6,366 nucleotides of DNA from Deltaproteobacteria bacterium. GTDB lineage: Bacteria; Desulfobacterota; Syntrophia; Syntrophales; Smithellaceae. The notes below the pieces were generated by a model, which was not told the DNA's origin, ran no database searches, and saw only the letters and a program-made list of their open reading frames with translations. The stretch covers positions 1 to 6,366 of the forward strand of contig JAGFXG010000193.1 of the NCBI GenBank assembly GCA_017860985.1. The letters are read 5' to 3'. The position numbers were made by a program, and so were the translations under genes. The first letter of the stretch is position 1; the number at the start of each line of letters is the position of its first letter. Of the stretch, positions 1-6,157 are shown one piece after another.

Positions 1-179
1 GCGTCATTGAGCGTGTTCAATGCCTTATTGATCTGGACACTGGGCTTTTGAGAGGACGTTTCATGAAGAATACGTTCCGGTGGTTTGTCCGGTTCACGGT
101 TTTTTCTTTCCGTGGATTTGCTTGATTCTTTTACGGCGGGTTTTTTTTTATTACCTGGAATATGAAACATAGGATTCAC
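1..179 (-). CDS. Doubtful partial open frame, Lys/Ser/Pro-rich, leaving the window at its left edge
   Basis: A minus-strand frame starts at GTG 179 or ATG 170 and stays open to base 1, about 56-59 codons. From the ATG it reads MFHIPGNKKKPAVKESSKST and continues highly charged (KNREPDKPPERILHETSSQK). The composition suggests a disordered, basic N-terminus; no domain is recognised. The GTG overlaps the TGA of the preceding frame (GTGA), a layout typical of translational coupling, but no good ribosome binding site is seen for either start. Codons 5-7 of the ATG reading include a run of nine A (plus-strand T at 141-149), prone to slippage. The stop lies outside the window, so reality cannot be judged here. 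Confidence 0.3.
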   Translation of the reverse strand, partial: MNPMFHIPGNKKKPAVKESSKSTERKNREPDKPPERILHETSSQKPSVQINKALNTLND

Positions 180-451
180 ATGCTTTGCTCTGGATGATGA
201 TCACCGACAGTTATTTCTGGCGAATCATAATTTCCGCTTAAATTATTTCTCAGGTTTGCAGAATCAGAACCCGTATCGTGTATCCATCTTTCAGCATGTG
301 ACCGGTGAACAGGATTAAACTCACAAAACCTCGAGGCAGATACCATAACCATCAAAAAACTGCGTCCGAAAGAAATATCCAACTTCACCTGTGGCGTAAT
401 ATAAACAAAGTTATGAAATAATGCAAGGCAAATGCCGCGGACTAATTCCAC
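176..451 (-). CDS. Doubtful open frame, possible gene relic
   Basis: A 91-residue reading from GTG 451 to the TGA at 176-178. The frame is actually open back to a stop at 509-511, about 110 codons, and the upstream codons read smoothly (RNQALGIKLRKIKTHPTAVELV). There is no ATG or other clear start with a ribosome binding site in that stretch, and none before GTG 451. The first half (VELVRGICLALFHNFVYI) resembles a genuine amphipathic or hydrophobic protein segment; the second half is polar and undistinguished. I recognise no family. It could be the tail of a decayed gene whose 5' part was lost, or a chance frame in AT-richer DNA. Its end overlaps the next frame by GTGA. Confidence 0.25.
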   Translation of the reverse strand: MELVRGICLALFHNFVYITPQVKLDISFGRSFLMVMVSASRFCEFNPVHRSHAERWIHDTGSDSANLRNNLSGNYDSPEITVGDHHPEQSM

Positions 452-578
452 TGCAGTAGGGTGAGTTTTGATTTTTCGTAACTTGATTCCAAGTGCTTGA
501 TTTCTAAATCAGAAACAGATAAAAATGGGGGATATAACGATCCACAACGGTGAAGTCGTTCATTCTTCAATCATTTCT
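452..578. other. Gap between the secreted-protein gene and the leftmost open frames
   Basis: These 127 AT-rich bases follow the stop of the secreted-protein gene. I see no hairpin plus U-tract terminator, no tRNA and no convincing promoter. Bases 452-508 continue the open frame of the possible relic at 176-451 without a start codon, so part of this stretch may itself be decayed coding sequence. Confidence 0.4.
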
Positions 579-1085
579 TTATTTTCCGGCTTTTCTCTTT
601 AAGGTAATTCCATAACTCCACTGGCATTCCATGCCGTCGGGATGGATATAACGTGAACTTGCATTTCCGGTCGCAAGTTCATTGGTTAACACGGTCAACC
701 TGAACGCATTCGTTGCTTCTCCGCCTTCATCATCGACCTTAGCCTCATTGACAAAGACAAGTTCATTTCCAGATAATGTGCCGTTGAAGGTACACAGAGA
801 TGCCGGATTGCACACTCTGCCCGACTGAAAAACAAGAATATAAGGACGAGATCCGCTGCCTTTGCTGATCGTCAATGTGCCCGACGCCTCGTTTCCGGCA
901 GGGCACATGCCCTGTACGGTCGGCATTGTTGCGCTATAATTCCAGGTCCCGATGATGTTGATGAGTTTGGGGTTGATCGACTTCACGAGAGGCACCGTGG
1001 GAATATCGCTCTGGGCAAAGGCTGAAGCACCAATGAAAACAATAGCCAGCATTATACTAAAGACTGCCGCGTTTATCTTTTTCAT
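579..1085 (-). CDS. Hypothetical secreted four-cysteine protein
   Basis: I do not recognise a family. From the ATG at 1085 the protein has 168 residues. It starts with a textbook Sec signal peptide: MKK, a hydrophobic core AAVFSIMLAIVFIGA, and an AFA motif giving a likely signal peptidase I cut after residue 24 (AFA/QS). The mature part of about 144 residues has no further membrane segment. It appears rich in short beta strands (GTWNYSATM, SGTLTI, YILVFQSGR, GTLSGNELVFVNEA, FRLTVLTNEL, QWSYGITLKRK). The opening GTWNYS and alternating strands suggest a small beta barrel of lipocalin-like type, but that is only an impression. Cysteines at 61, 92, 98 and 154 could form two disulfides after export. 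It follows the SIMPL gene on the same strand; both products would act outside the inner membrane. No lipobox is present, so it should be soluble. Confidence 0.75.
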   Translation of the reverse strand: MKKINAAVFSIMLAIVFIGASAFAQSDIPTVPLVKSINPKLINIIGTWNYSATMPTVQGMCPAGNEASGTLTISKGSGSRPYILVFQSGRVCNPASLCTFNGTLSGNELVFVNEAKVDDEGGEATNAFRLTVLTNELATGNASSRYIHPDGMECQWSYGITLKRKAGK

Positions 1086-1090
1086 GATTT

Positions 1091-1098
1091 CCTCCTTT
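1091..1098 (-). promoter_or_regulatory. Ribosome binding site of the secreted-protein gene
   Basis: The complement reads AAAGGAGG, 5 bases before the ATG at 1085. It picks that ATG over the one at 1118, whose reading would run through the binding site and place extra residues before the signal peptide. Confidence 0.85.
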
Positions 1099-1130
1099 AT
1101 ATTAATGGTCATGCTCACCGATAAATTCAG

Positions 1131-1162
1131 CCGAAGCTCCGATCGAAAGATCGAAGAGTCCG
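1131..1162 (-). other. Stem-loop between the SIMPL gene and the secreted-protein gene
   Basis: In the minus-strand transcript an 8-bp stem CTTCGATC/GATCGGAG (one G-U pair) closes a UUUC loop. A second 5-bp stem CCGGA/UUCGG (one G-U pair) continues it across a small 2x1 internal loop, giving about 13 pairs in 32 bases. It begins 28 bases after the SIMPL stop and ends before the next ribosome binding site. No U-tract follows (the next bases are CTGAATTTATC), so it is not a standard intrinsic terminator. An mRNA-stability element, an attenuating 5' structure or a weak terminator are all possible. Confidence 0.5.
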
Positions 1163-1190
1163 GCCGGGTTAAAAAAACACGTTAAAATAC

Positions 1191-1955
1191 TTATCGGAGC
1201 TCAAACGCAAAGGTGCTGACGACCCTTATCTTTTTTAATGGAGTACTTGTAGGGCTGTACGGCGCCGATTCATCGTTGCCGTCGCTGCCGAATATCTGAA
1301 TCATTCCCTGGTTTGCAGAAGAAATTTTTCCGACCGTCGCGCCCGAATCGGAAGCAAACTGCGAAGCGGTGAGGCGGGCATTTTTTGTGGCCTCGGCAAG
1401 GAGCTGCGGGCGCAGGTCATTAAATGTTGTGACAACATATCGGGGGTTGGCCATACCTTCTCCCTGCTGTCCGTCAAGAAGCACGCCTGATTTGAGCAAT
1501 TCCTCGGTGGCCCCTATCGCTTTAGTCACGAGATCGATGTTTGTCGTTGTTACCCGCACAGAGCTGGTCACAACATATCGAAATCTTTCACCGGCCTGGT
1601 TTTGACTGTACTCGCGGGCAAGTTTGTCTATGGTCCGCGTCGGTTCCCGGCTGATTTCCTTATCTTTAAAACCCTGCTTTTTGAGGAAGGCAATAGTGGT
1701 GTCCCGGTCAAAGGTGATTTTGTTGTGAGTGTCTATAATATCTTCACCGGCACGCCTGAAACTCAACAACCATATTGCCTGGTCTGCCTTGACCTCTTTT
1801 TCCACCAGTCCTTTGACGGTTACTGTGCGGGCATCGGATTTGAAACGGGTAACACCTTTCCCGACAAAGTATCCCCCGAGAGTGAGGCCTGCGATTAGAG
1901 AAATTCCAAGAATGATTGCCGCTAAAACAAGATTTGGGTTTTCATTTGATGTCAT
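1191..1955 (-). CDS. SIMPL domain-containing protein (DUF541 family), N-terminally membrane-anchored
   Basis: A 254-residue protein, counted from the ATG at 1955. After a short polar N-terminus (MTSNENPN) comes one hydrophobic segment, about residues 9-33 (LVLAAIILGISLIAGLTLGG), best read as an uncleaved signal anchor placing the rest in the periplasm. Residues 43-253 look like a SIMPL/DUF541 domain: opening strand RTVTVKGLVEKEVKADQAIW, central YVVTSSVRVTTTNIDLV, the helix ARLTASQFASDSGATVGKI, and a closing strand KKIRVVSTFAFEL. SIMPL means signalling molecule associated with mouse pelle-like kinase; bacterial members are periplasmic or outer-membrane-linked proteins of mostly unknown function, some tied to oxidative stress. 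No catalytic residues are evident. The gene starts 79 bases after the alaS stop and could be read through from it or have its own promoter. The family assignment is confident; the biological role is not known. Confidence 0.88.
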   Translation of the reverse strand: MTSNENPNLVLAAIILGISLIAGLTLGGYFVGKGVTRFKSDARTVTVKGLVEKEVKADQAIWLLSFRRAGEDIIDTHNKITFDRDTTIAFLKKQGFKDKEISREPTRTIDKLAREYSQNQAGERFRYVVTSSVRVTTTNIDLVTKAIGATEELLKSGVLLDGQQGEGMANPRYVVTTFNDLRPQLLAEATKNARLTASQFASDSGATVGKISSANQGMIQIFGSDGNDESAPYSPTSTPLKKIRVVSTFAFELR

Positions 1956-1962
1956 GACATTT

Positions 1963-1968
1963 CCCTCC
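1963..1968 (-). promoter_or_regulatory. Ribosome binding site of the SIMPL-domain gene
   Basis: The complement reads GGAGGG, 7 bases before the ATG at 1955. This argues for that ATG and against the GTG at 1970, because the longer reading would use the binding site itself as codons. Confidence 0.8.
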
Positions 1969-2034
1969 ACGCTTTTTTTATTTAACTGTCCGGCCGTTCA
2001 TCGCTATAACATCAGGCACAGGATGGCAAATGTC

Positions 2035-2457
2035 TCAATGGGTCAGAAGCTTTTCCAGTGCCGGGAAAACTTGATTTAGATTCTCCGGTCCCGTGCCGCC
2101 GGCCTGGGCCATGTCTGGGCGGCCTCCGCCTTTGCCGCCGACGATCGGGGCCAGTTCCTTGATGATATTGCCGGCGTGGTATTTCCCGGCCAGGTCCTTT
2201 GTGACCATGCACAGGAGCATAGCTTTGTCATTTGTCCTGCTGCCCAGAAGAATGATGCCGGACGCCATTTTGTCGCGCAGCTTGTCGCCGAAGTCGCGCA
2301 GGGTCTTAGCGTCGGAAATGTTCACTTCCTCCGCCAGTACTTTCACACCCGCGATTTCCCTTGCACGGCTCAACAGGTCTCCGGAATCCTTCGCGGCGAG
2401 CTTGCCTTTCAGGCCTTCAATTTCTTTTTCGAGTTCCTTCAGCAATGGCCGATTCAT
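2035..2457 (-). pseudogene. alaS: Out-of-frame C-terminal fragment of AlaRS (coiled coil plus DHHA1 / C-Ala domain)
   Basis: This 140-residue frame is the displaced 3' end of alaS. It opens with a charged helix (LLKELEKEIEGLKGKLAAKD), as in the coiled coil before C-Ala. A DHHA1 domain follows, with LRDFGDKLRDKMASGIILLGS and the diagnostic glycine-rich segment VGGKGGGRPDMAQAGGTGPE (about 106-125). It ends normally near an LEKLL helix with TGA at 2035-2037. C-Ala aids dimerisation and binds the tRNA elbow, linking aminoacylation and editing. The first residues (MNRP) are not AlaRS-like: they are the codons for HESA read in the shifted frame. No good ribosome binding site precedes the ATG at 2457, so it is unlikely to be an independent gene. 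Confidence 0.88.
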
Positions 2458-4528
2458 GAACGATCTTCAAAAGTCCGATGTCGCCGGTGCGTTGCACGTG
2501 CGTTCCGCCGCATAGCTCCATGCTCATTTCGCCCATCTTCACAATGCGCACGGTCGCGCCGTATTTTTCGTCAAACACCGCCGTAGCGCCTGTCTTGAGG
2601 GCGTCTTCCAGCGAGCAGACTTCGGTCTGAACCGCCAGGTTTTTACGGATCATATCGTTGGCAATGGTCTCCACGCGCCGAAGCTCTTCATCGGTGATTT
2701 TGGAAAAGTGGGTAAAGTCAAAACGCAGACGCTCGGCGTTGACCAGAGATCCGGACTGCTTGATATGATCCCCCAGCACGGCTTTGAGCGCCGCCTGAAG
2801 AATGTGCGTGCCGGAGTGATTGGCGGCAATGGCTTTTCGTCTTTCCAGATCGACGGTTAAATTTGCCGTTTTGCCGATTTTGATTTCGCCGCTTTTCACC
2901 ACGCCTTTGTGGACGATGAAGTTCTCGACCGGCTTTTTTGTTTCCAAAACGGTGAAATTGAAATCCGTACCTTCCAGGTATCCTGTGTCTCCCGCCTGTC
3001 CGCCGGATTCGCCGTAAAAAGGCGTGGTATCCAGAACGATTTCGGCCTGCTGCCCCTCACGTGCGATGTCGACGGACTTCCCGTCCACCAGGATGGCGGT
3101 TACTTTTGCCTTGTCCCGGGTCACTCCTTCGTAACCGCAGAACTCGCTGAGGATTCCCGAGCTTGAAACTTTCAGATAGCATTCGGCCACGGCTTCTTCG
3201 CCGCTGCCTTTCCAGGCGCCGCGCGCCCGTTCGCGCTGCAGCTCCATTTCCGCTTCAAACCCGTCGGTATCAAGGGTTAATTTGTCTTTTTTAACGATGT
3301 CCGCCGTCAAATCGGTAGGAAATCCAAAAGTGTCATAGAGCTTGAAAATCAGTGAACCCGGCAAAACCGATTTGCCCGCCTGTTTGAGCAACTCAGTTTC
3401 TTCCTGCAAAATGCGCAGCCCCGCGTCCAGCGTTTCCATGAAACGCTGCTCTTCGTTGAGGATGACTTTGGTAATGTAGGAGGCCTTGTCGGCCAGATCC
3501 GGATACGTGTATTTCATCATGTCGATGACGACCATCGCGGCCTCATTCAGGAACGGTTTGTTGATGCCGAGCATTTTCCCGTGACGGGCGGCGCGGCGCA
3601 GGATGCGGCGCAGTACATAGCCGCGGCCTTCGTTGGACGGCATGATCCCGTCACCGATCAAGAATGTGACGGCGCGGCTGTGGTCCGCGATGACGCGGAC
3701 GGAAACATCGTTGTCCGCATTTTTGCCGTAGATTTTACCGGATGTTTTTTCGACAAAACGGATGAGCGGCGCAAACAGATCGGTATCGTAGTTGCTTTTG
3801 ACGCCCTGGATGACGGCGGTGAGGCGCTCCAGTCCCATGCCGGTATCGATGCTGGGTTTGGCCAGCGGTGTCAGCCTGCCGGTTTCATCGCGGTCGTACT
3901 GTGTGAAAACGTTATTCCAGATTTCCAGGTGGCGGTCGCAGTCGCAATAAACATCGCATTCGGGACGGCCGCAGCCGGTGCCTTCGCCCTGGTCATAGAG
4001 GATTTCGGAGCAGGGGCCGCAGGGGCCGGTTTCACCCATCATCCAGAAATTGCTTTTTTCTCCCATGCGGACGATGCGCTCTGCGGGCACTTTCATTTTT
4101 TCGTGCCAGATTTTAAAAGCCTCGTCGTCGTTTTCGAAAATCGTCACCCATAGTTTTTCTTTGGGCAGCTTGACCACATCAATGAGATATTCCCACGCCC
4201 AGGAAATCGCATCTTCCTTGAAATAGTCGCCGAAGGAAAAATTGCCCAGCATTTCAAAGAAGGTGTGATGGCGTGCGGTAACTCCGACGTTTTCCAGGTC
4301 GTTGTGCTTGCCGCCGGCGCGCGCGCATTTCTGGCAGGATACGGCCCTTGTATAACCCCGGTTCTCCAGGCCGAGAAATGCGTTTTTAAACTGCACCATT
4401 CCCGCGTTGGTGAAAAGAAGTGTGGGGTCGTCCTTGGGAATCAGTGCTGAACTTGGAACCCGCGTGTGTCCCTTGCCTTCAAAAAATTTAATAAAACTTT
4501 CCCGTATCGCGTCGCCCGTTTTAACCAT
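2417..4528 (-). CDS. alaS: Alanine--tRNA ligase, N-terminal 703 residues; frame broken before the C-terminal domain
   Basis: AlaRS charges tRNA-Ala with alanine in the cytoplasm and edits misactivated Ser and Gly. The class II catalytic core is complete: the motif 1 region VPSSALIPKDDPTLLFTNAGM (about 24-44), motif 2 RHHTFFEMLGNFSFGDYF (86-103), a Cys-rich insert (CGRPECDVYCDC, 186-197) and motif 3 DTGMGLERL (228-236). The tRNA-recognition helices follow (about 250-450). The editing domain carries the family zinc site: HSGTH (H571, H575) and CGGTH (C673, H677). The expected sequence holds to about residue 700 (HESAIAEGTR); two more foreign residues and a TGA (2417-2419) follow, where intact enzymes continue into a further helical segment and the C-Ala domain. 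Those parts are found, incompletely, in another frame (2035-2457). Usual length is near 875 residues. The gene follows recX with an 8-base overlap. Without a repaired frame the product lacks the C-terminal dimerisation and tRNA-elbow-binding domain. Confidence 0.93.
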   Translation of the reverse strand: MVKTGDAIRESFIKFFEGKGHTRVPSSALIPKDDPTLLFTNAGMVQFKNAFLGLENRGYTRAVSCQKCARAGGKHNDLENVGVTARHHTFFEMLGNFSFGDYFKEDAISWAWEYLIDVVKLPKEKLWVTIFENDDEAFKIWHEKMKVPAERIVRMGEKSNFWMMGETGPCGPCSEILYDQGEGTGCGRPECDVYCDCDRHLEIWNNVFTQYDRDETGRLTPLAKPSIDTGMGLERLTAVIQGVKSNYDTDLFAPLIRFVEKTSGKIYGKNADNDVSVRVIADHSRAVTFLIGDGIMPSNEGRGYVLRRILRRAARHGKMLGINKPFLNEAAMVVIDMMKYTYPDLADKASYITKVILNEEQRFMETLDAGLRILQEETELLKQAGKSVLPGSLIFKLYDTFGFPTDLTADIVKKDKLTLDTDGFEAEMELQRERARGAWKGSGEEAVAECYLKVSSSGILSEFCGYEGVTRDKAKVTAILVDGKSVDIAREGQQAEIVLDTTPFYGESGGQAGDTGYLEGTDFNFTVLETKKPVENFIVHKGVVKSGEIKIGKTANLTVDLERRKAIAANHSGTHILQAALKAVLGDHIKQSGSLVNAERLRFDFTHFSKITDEELRRVETIANDMIRKNLAVQTEVCSLEDALKTGATAVFDEKYGATVRIVKMGEMSMELCGGTHVQRTGDIGLLKIVHESAIAEGTRKRN
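2429..2445 (-). other. Deletion/frameshift junction inside alaS
   Basis: The complement reads TTGCTGAAGGAACTCGA. In the upstream frame these bases belong to AIAEGTR, the expected end of the editing domain; in the frame one base later they read LLKELE, the expected helix before C-Ala. One short stretch thus serves as plausible AlaRS sequence twice. That is the footprint of a deletion between two short direct repeats. From my memory of E. coli AlaRS, about 45 residues normally lie between these points (RIEAVTG and following). The phase change implies a loss of 3k+2 bases, on the order of 135. It may be a genuine mutation or an assembly or consensus collapse; the sequence alone cannot decide. 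Confidence 0.8.
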
Positions 4529-5006
4529 CCGTATCTTCCTCCGCTGTCTTTCCCAGTTGATTTAAGATCAAGCCCGGAGGAAAACCGCGTCCCATCAGGC
4601 TTTGAAATATTCTCTTTTTTTCTTTGACGTTATGCACCGCCGTATTCTTTCCGGCCGCCCGTTTTTTAATCAAAATGGCAATGGCGTTTTCTTCCGTCAT
4701 TTCCTGCCGCGCCGAAGCCACGGCATCGTTGATCAATCGGGCCGGTACGCCTTTTTCCTGCAGGCTGGCGATGATTTTTCGATTGCCCCACAGTTTGTTT
4801 GCCGCAAGATTTCGCGCCCACTGCACGGCAAATGACGCGTCATTGAGATACTTCAAATCGAGGAGTTTTTCCAGCGCTTCTTTTACGACGGCTGCGGGAA
4901 ATCCCTTCTCCCGCAGCTTTTTTTCCAGTTCTTTTTCCGAATGCGGCCGCATCGATAAAAGACGATACGCTTTTTGCTTGGCTGCCGCGAGGTCTAGAGA
5001 TTTCAC
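4521..5006 (-). CDS. recX: Regulatory protein RecX
   Basis: With the GTG start at 5006 the protein is 161 residues, within the usual RecX range; the ATG at 5054 would give 177. RecX binds RecA filaments and usually limits their growth and ATPase and strand-exchange activities. The sequence is the typical all-helical repeat protein. The first module holds AYRLLSMRPHSEKELEKKL followed by GFPAAVVKEALEKL. The second holds LKYLNDASFAVQWARNLAANK and LWGNRKIIASLQEKGVPARLI. The last helical module contains KRIFQSLMGRGFPPGLILNQL. The FA-x-x-WARN segment followed by a G-x-x-K-I-x-x-L-x-x-KG helix is the family hallmark. The stop overlaps the alaS start by 8 bases, so recA, recX and alaS are probably translated from one message. 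It looks intact. Confidence 0.94.
   Translation of the reverse strand: MKSLDLAAAKQKAYRLLSMRPHSEKELEKKLREKGFPAAVVKEALEKLLDLKYLNDASFAVQWARNLAANKLWGNRKIIASLQEKGVPARLINDAVASARQEMTEENAIAILIKKRAAGKNTAVHNVKEKKRIFQSLMGRGFPPGLILNQLGKTAEEDTDG
4535..4542 (-). promoter_or_regulatory. alaS ribosome binding site inside the end of recX
   Basis: The complement reads GGAGGAAG. Its GGAGG core sits 9 bases before the alaS ATG at 4528. It lies within recX codons, so alaS translation is probably coupled to recX translation. Confidence 0.7.
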
Positions 5007-5007
5007 A

Positions 5008-6024
5008 CTATGCTTCCTGCTCTTTATCCACGATTCCCAGCTTTTCCCGGACATCTTTCTCTACCGCCGCCATAACATCCGGATTATCTTTAAGGAAAAT
5101 CCGCGAATTGTCACGTCCCTGGCCCAGCCGGTCGCCCTTGTAGGAATACCAGGCTCCGCTTTTTTCAACAATGCCGTTTTCCGCCGCAAGGTCCAGCACA
5201 TCGCCTTCGCGCGAGATGCCTTCGCCAAAAATGATGTCAAATTCCGCTTCCCGGAAAGGAGCGGCCAGTTTGTTTTTTACAACTTTTACCCTGGTGCGGA
5301 AGCCGATGACATCCTGGCCGTTTTTAATGGAAGTCATCTTGCGGATGTCAAGACGCTGGGATGAGTAGAATTTCAGCGCGTTGCCGCCTGTTGTGGTTTC
5401 GGGATTGCCGAAAAAGACGCCGATTTTCATGCGCAGCTGATTGATGAAAATAACGGTTGTCTTGGATTTGCTGATGCTGCCGGTGAGCTTGCGCAGTGCC
5501 TGCGACATGAGGCGTGCCTGCAGGCCCATCTGGGCATCGCCCATTTCCCCTTCGAGCTCCGCCTTGGGAACCAGCGCCGCCACGGAATCAACAACCAGCA
5601 CATCGAGCGCTCCGCTGCGCACCAGCGTTTCTGCGATTTCCAGGGCCTGTTCACCGGTGTCCGGCTGGGAGATCAGGAGCTCGTCGGTGTTGACGCCGAT
5701 TTTTTTTGCGTAAGTCATATCCAGGGCGTGCTCCGCGTCAATGTACGCCGCGATGCCGTTTTTCTTTTGCGCCTCGGCGACGATGTGCAGCGCCAGCGTT
5801 GTTTTTCCACCGGATTCCGGCCCGTAAATCTCCACCACCCGGCCGCGTGGAACGCCGAACGTCCCCAGCGCAATGTCAAGGCTCAGCGAGCCGGTGGAAA
5901 TGGCCGGTACGTCCGCCACGCGATCATGGCTGCCCAGTTTCATGATGGATCCCTTGCCGAACTGCCGTTCAATCTGCGTGATTGCCAAATCCACGGCTTT
6001 TGATCTGTCCATATCTGCACACAT
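5008..6024 (-). CDS. recA: Recombinase RecA
   Basis: A full-length RecA of 338 residues (family about 340-350). It is the cytoplasmic DNA-dependent ATPase that forms filaments on single-stranded DNA, performs strand exchange and stimulates LexA self-cleavage. Visible landmarks: N-terminal oligomerisation helix (about 5-30), Walker A GPESGGKT (68-75), the conserved YIDAEHALD stretch (94-102), Walker [10 protein letters not shown] (143-151), loop L1 around [15 protein letters not shown] (158-172), [10 protein letters not shown] (193-202), and loop L2 with [15 protein letters not shown] (206-220). The C-terminal domain ends in a short acidic tail (DKEQEA). Walker A has Gly where E. coli has its second Ser; I recall this in Deinococcus-Thermus RecA too, so it is not expected to inactivate. 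A strong ribosome binding site precedes the start. recX follows after one base, suggesting co-transcription. No intein or frameshift is visible. Confidence 0.98.
   Translation of the reverse strand: MCADMDRSKAVDLAITQIERQFGKGSIMKLGSHDRVADVPAISTGSLSLDIALGTFGVPRGRVVEIYGPESGGKTTLALHIVAEAQKKNGIAAYIDAEHALDMTYAKKIGVNTDELLISQPDTGEQALEIAETLVRSGALDVLVVDSVAALVPKAELEGEMGDAQMGLQARLMSQALRKLTGSISKSKTTVIFINQLRMKIGVFFGNPETTTGGNALKFYSSQRLDIRKMTSIKNGQDVIGFRTRVKVVKNKLAAPFREAEFDIIFGEGISREGDVLDLAAENGIVEKSGAWYSYKGDRLGQGRDNSRIFLKDNPDVMAAVEKDVREKLGIVDKEQEA
5013..5018 (-). promoter_or_regulatory. recX ribosome binding site inside the end of recA
   Basis: The complement reads AGGAAG, 6 bases before a GTG at 5004-5006, within the last recA codons. 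It supports GTG 5006 as the recX start over the upstream ATG at 5054, which would overlap recA by 47 bases and add a non-family N-terminal extension. The match to consensus is moderate. Confidence 0.55.
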
Positions 6025-6157
6025 AATAAGATGACCTCCTTCACCCTTTAATTTGTAATTTATTTTTCAAATATTTCCTGGATTCACCCTAAAGGGCACA
6101 AGCCGGATCGCACTTCTTTGTCCGGAATGACCAGATGGTAAAATCGTTGCTGCGCCT
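6025..6157 (-). promoter_or_regulatory. recA leader / thpR-recA intergenic region
   Basis: These 133 bases separate the thpR stop from the recA start and are the natural place for recA regulation. They are AT-rich near recA. I looked for SOS boxes of the enterobacterial type (CTG-N10-CAG), the Gram-positive type (GAAC-N4-GTTC) and a GGTT-type deltaproteobacterial motif, and saw none that is convincing. A short inverted repeat CCCT-AA-AGGG lies at 6087-6096, and the octamer TTCACCCT occurs twice (6040-6047 and 6083-6090, plus-strand reading). No clear -35/-10 pair stands out. Regulatory function is inferred from position only. Confidence 0.35.
6034..6041 (-). promoter_or_regulatory. recA ribosome binding site
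   Basis: The complement reads AAGGAGGT, a perfect anti-Shine-Dalgarno match, followed by 9 bases and the ATG at 6024. It fixes that ATG as the recA start rather than the internal ATG that begins MDRSKA. It predicts strong translation, fitting an abundant recombinase. Confidence 0.9.

Noticed and set aside
68..75. Gly in place of the second Ser in the RecA Walker A (residue numbers of RecA given as positions) as an inactivating change
   Set aside because: GPESGGKT still meets the P-loop pattern, and I recall the same variant in functional RecA of other phyla, so it is not treated as an anomaly.
1086..1118. ATG at 1118 as the start of the secreted-protein gene
   Set aside because: It would place a polar stretch ahead of the signal peptide and translate the strong ribosome binding site that belongs to ATG 1085.
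1956..1970. GTG at 1970 as the start of the SIMPL gene
   Set aside because: The added codons are the Shine-Dalgarno GGAGGG itself, and the ATG at 1955 is ideally spaced from it.
1956..2034. Possible promoter (TTGCCA and TGTTATAGC) or terminator in the alaS-SIMPL gap
   Set aside because: Spacing between the two boxes is only about 15 bases, and the GC-rich CGGCCG with the following A-rich run gives no stable hairpin plus U-tract in the gene direction. Too weak to annotate.
2035..2457. The DHHA1 fragment as a free-standing gene (AlaX-like or separate C-Ala protein)
   Set aside because: The start has no good ribosome binding site, the first residues are frameshifted editing-domain codons, and the fragment lies exactly where the 3' end of alaS belongs.
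3581..4153. Plus-strand open frame of 190 codons opposite alaS
   Set aside because: It lies antisense to the conserved catalytic core of AlaRS, has low-complexity Ala/Gly/Val/Phe-rich translation, and no separate support. It is a by-product of codon usage on the other strand.
4624..5364. Plus-strand open frame of 246 codons opposite recX and recA
   Set aside because: It runs antisense across two well-conserved genes, its translation is rich in Ser/Arg/Phe without a domain, and it spans a gene boundary, as expected for a chance frame.
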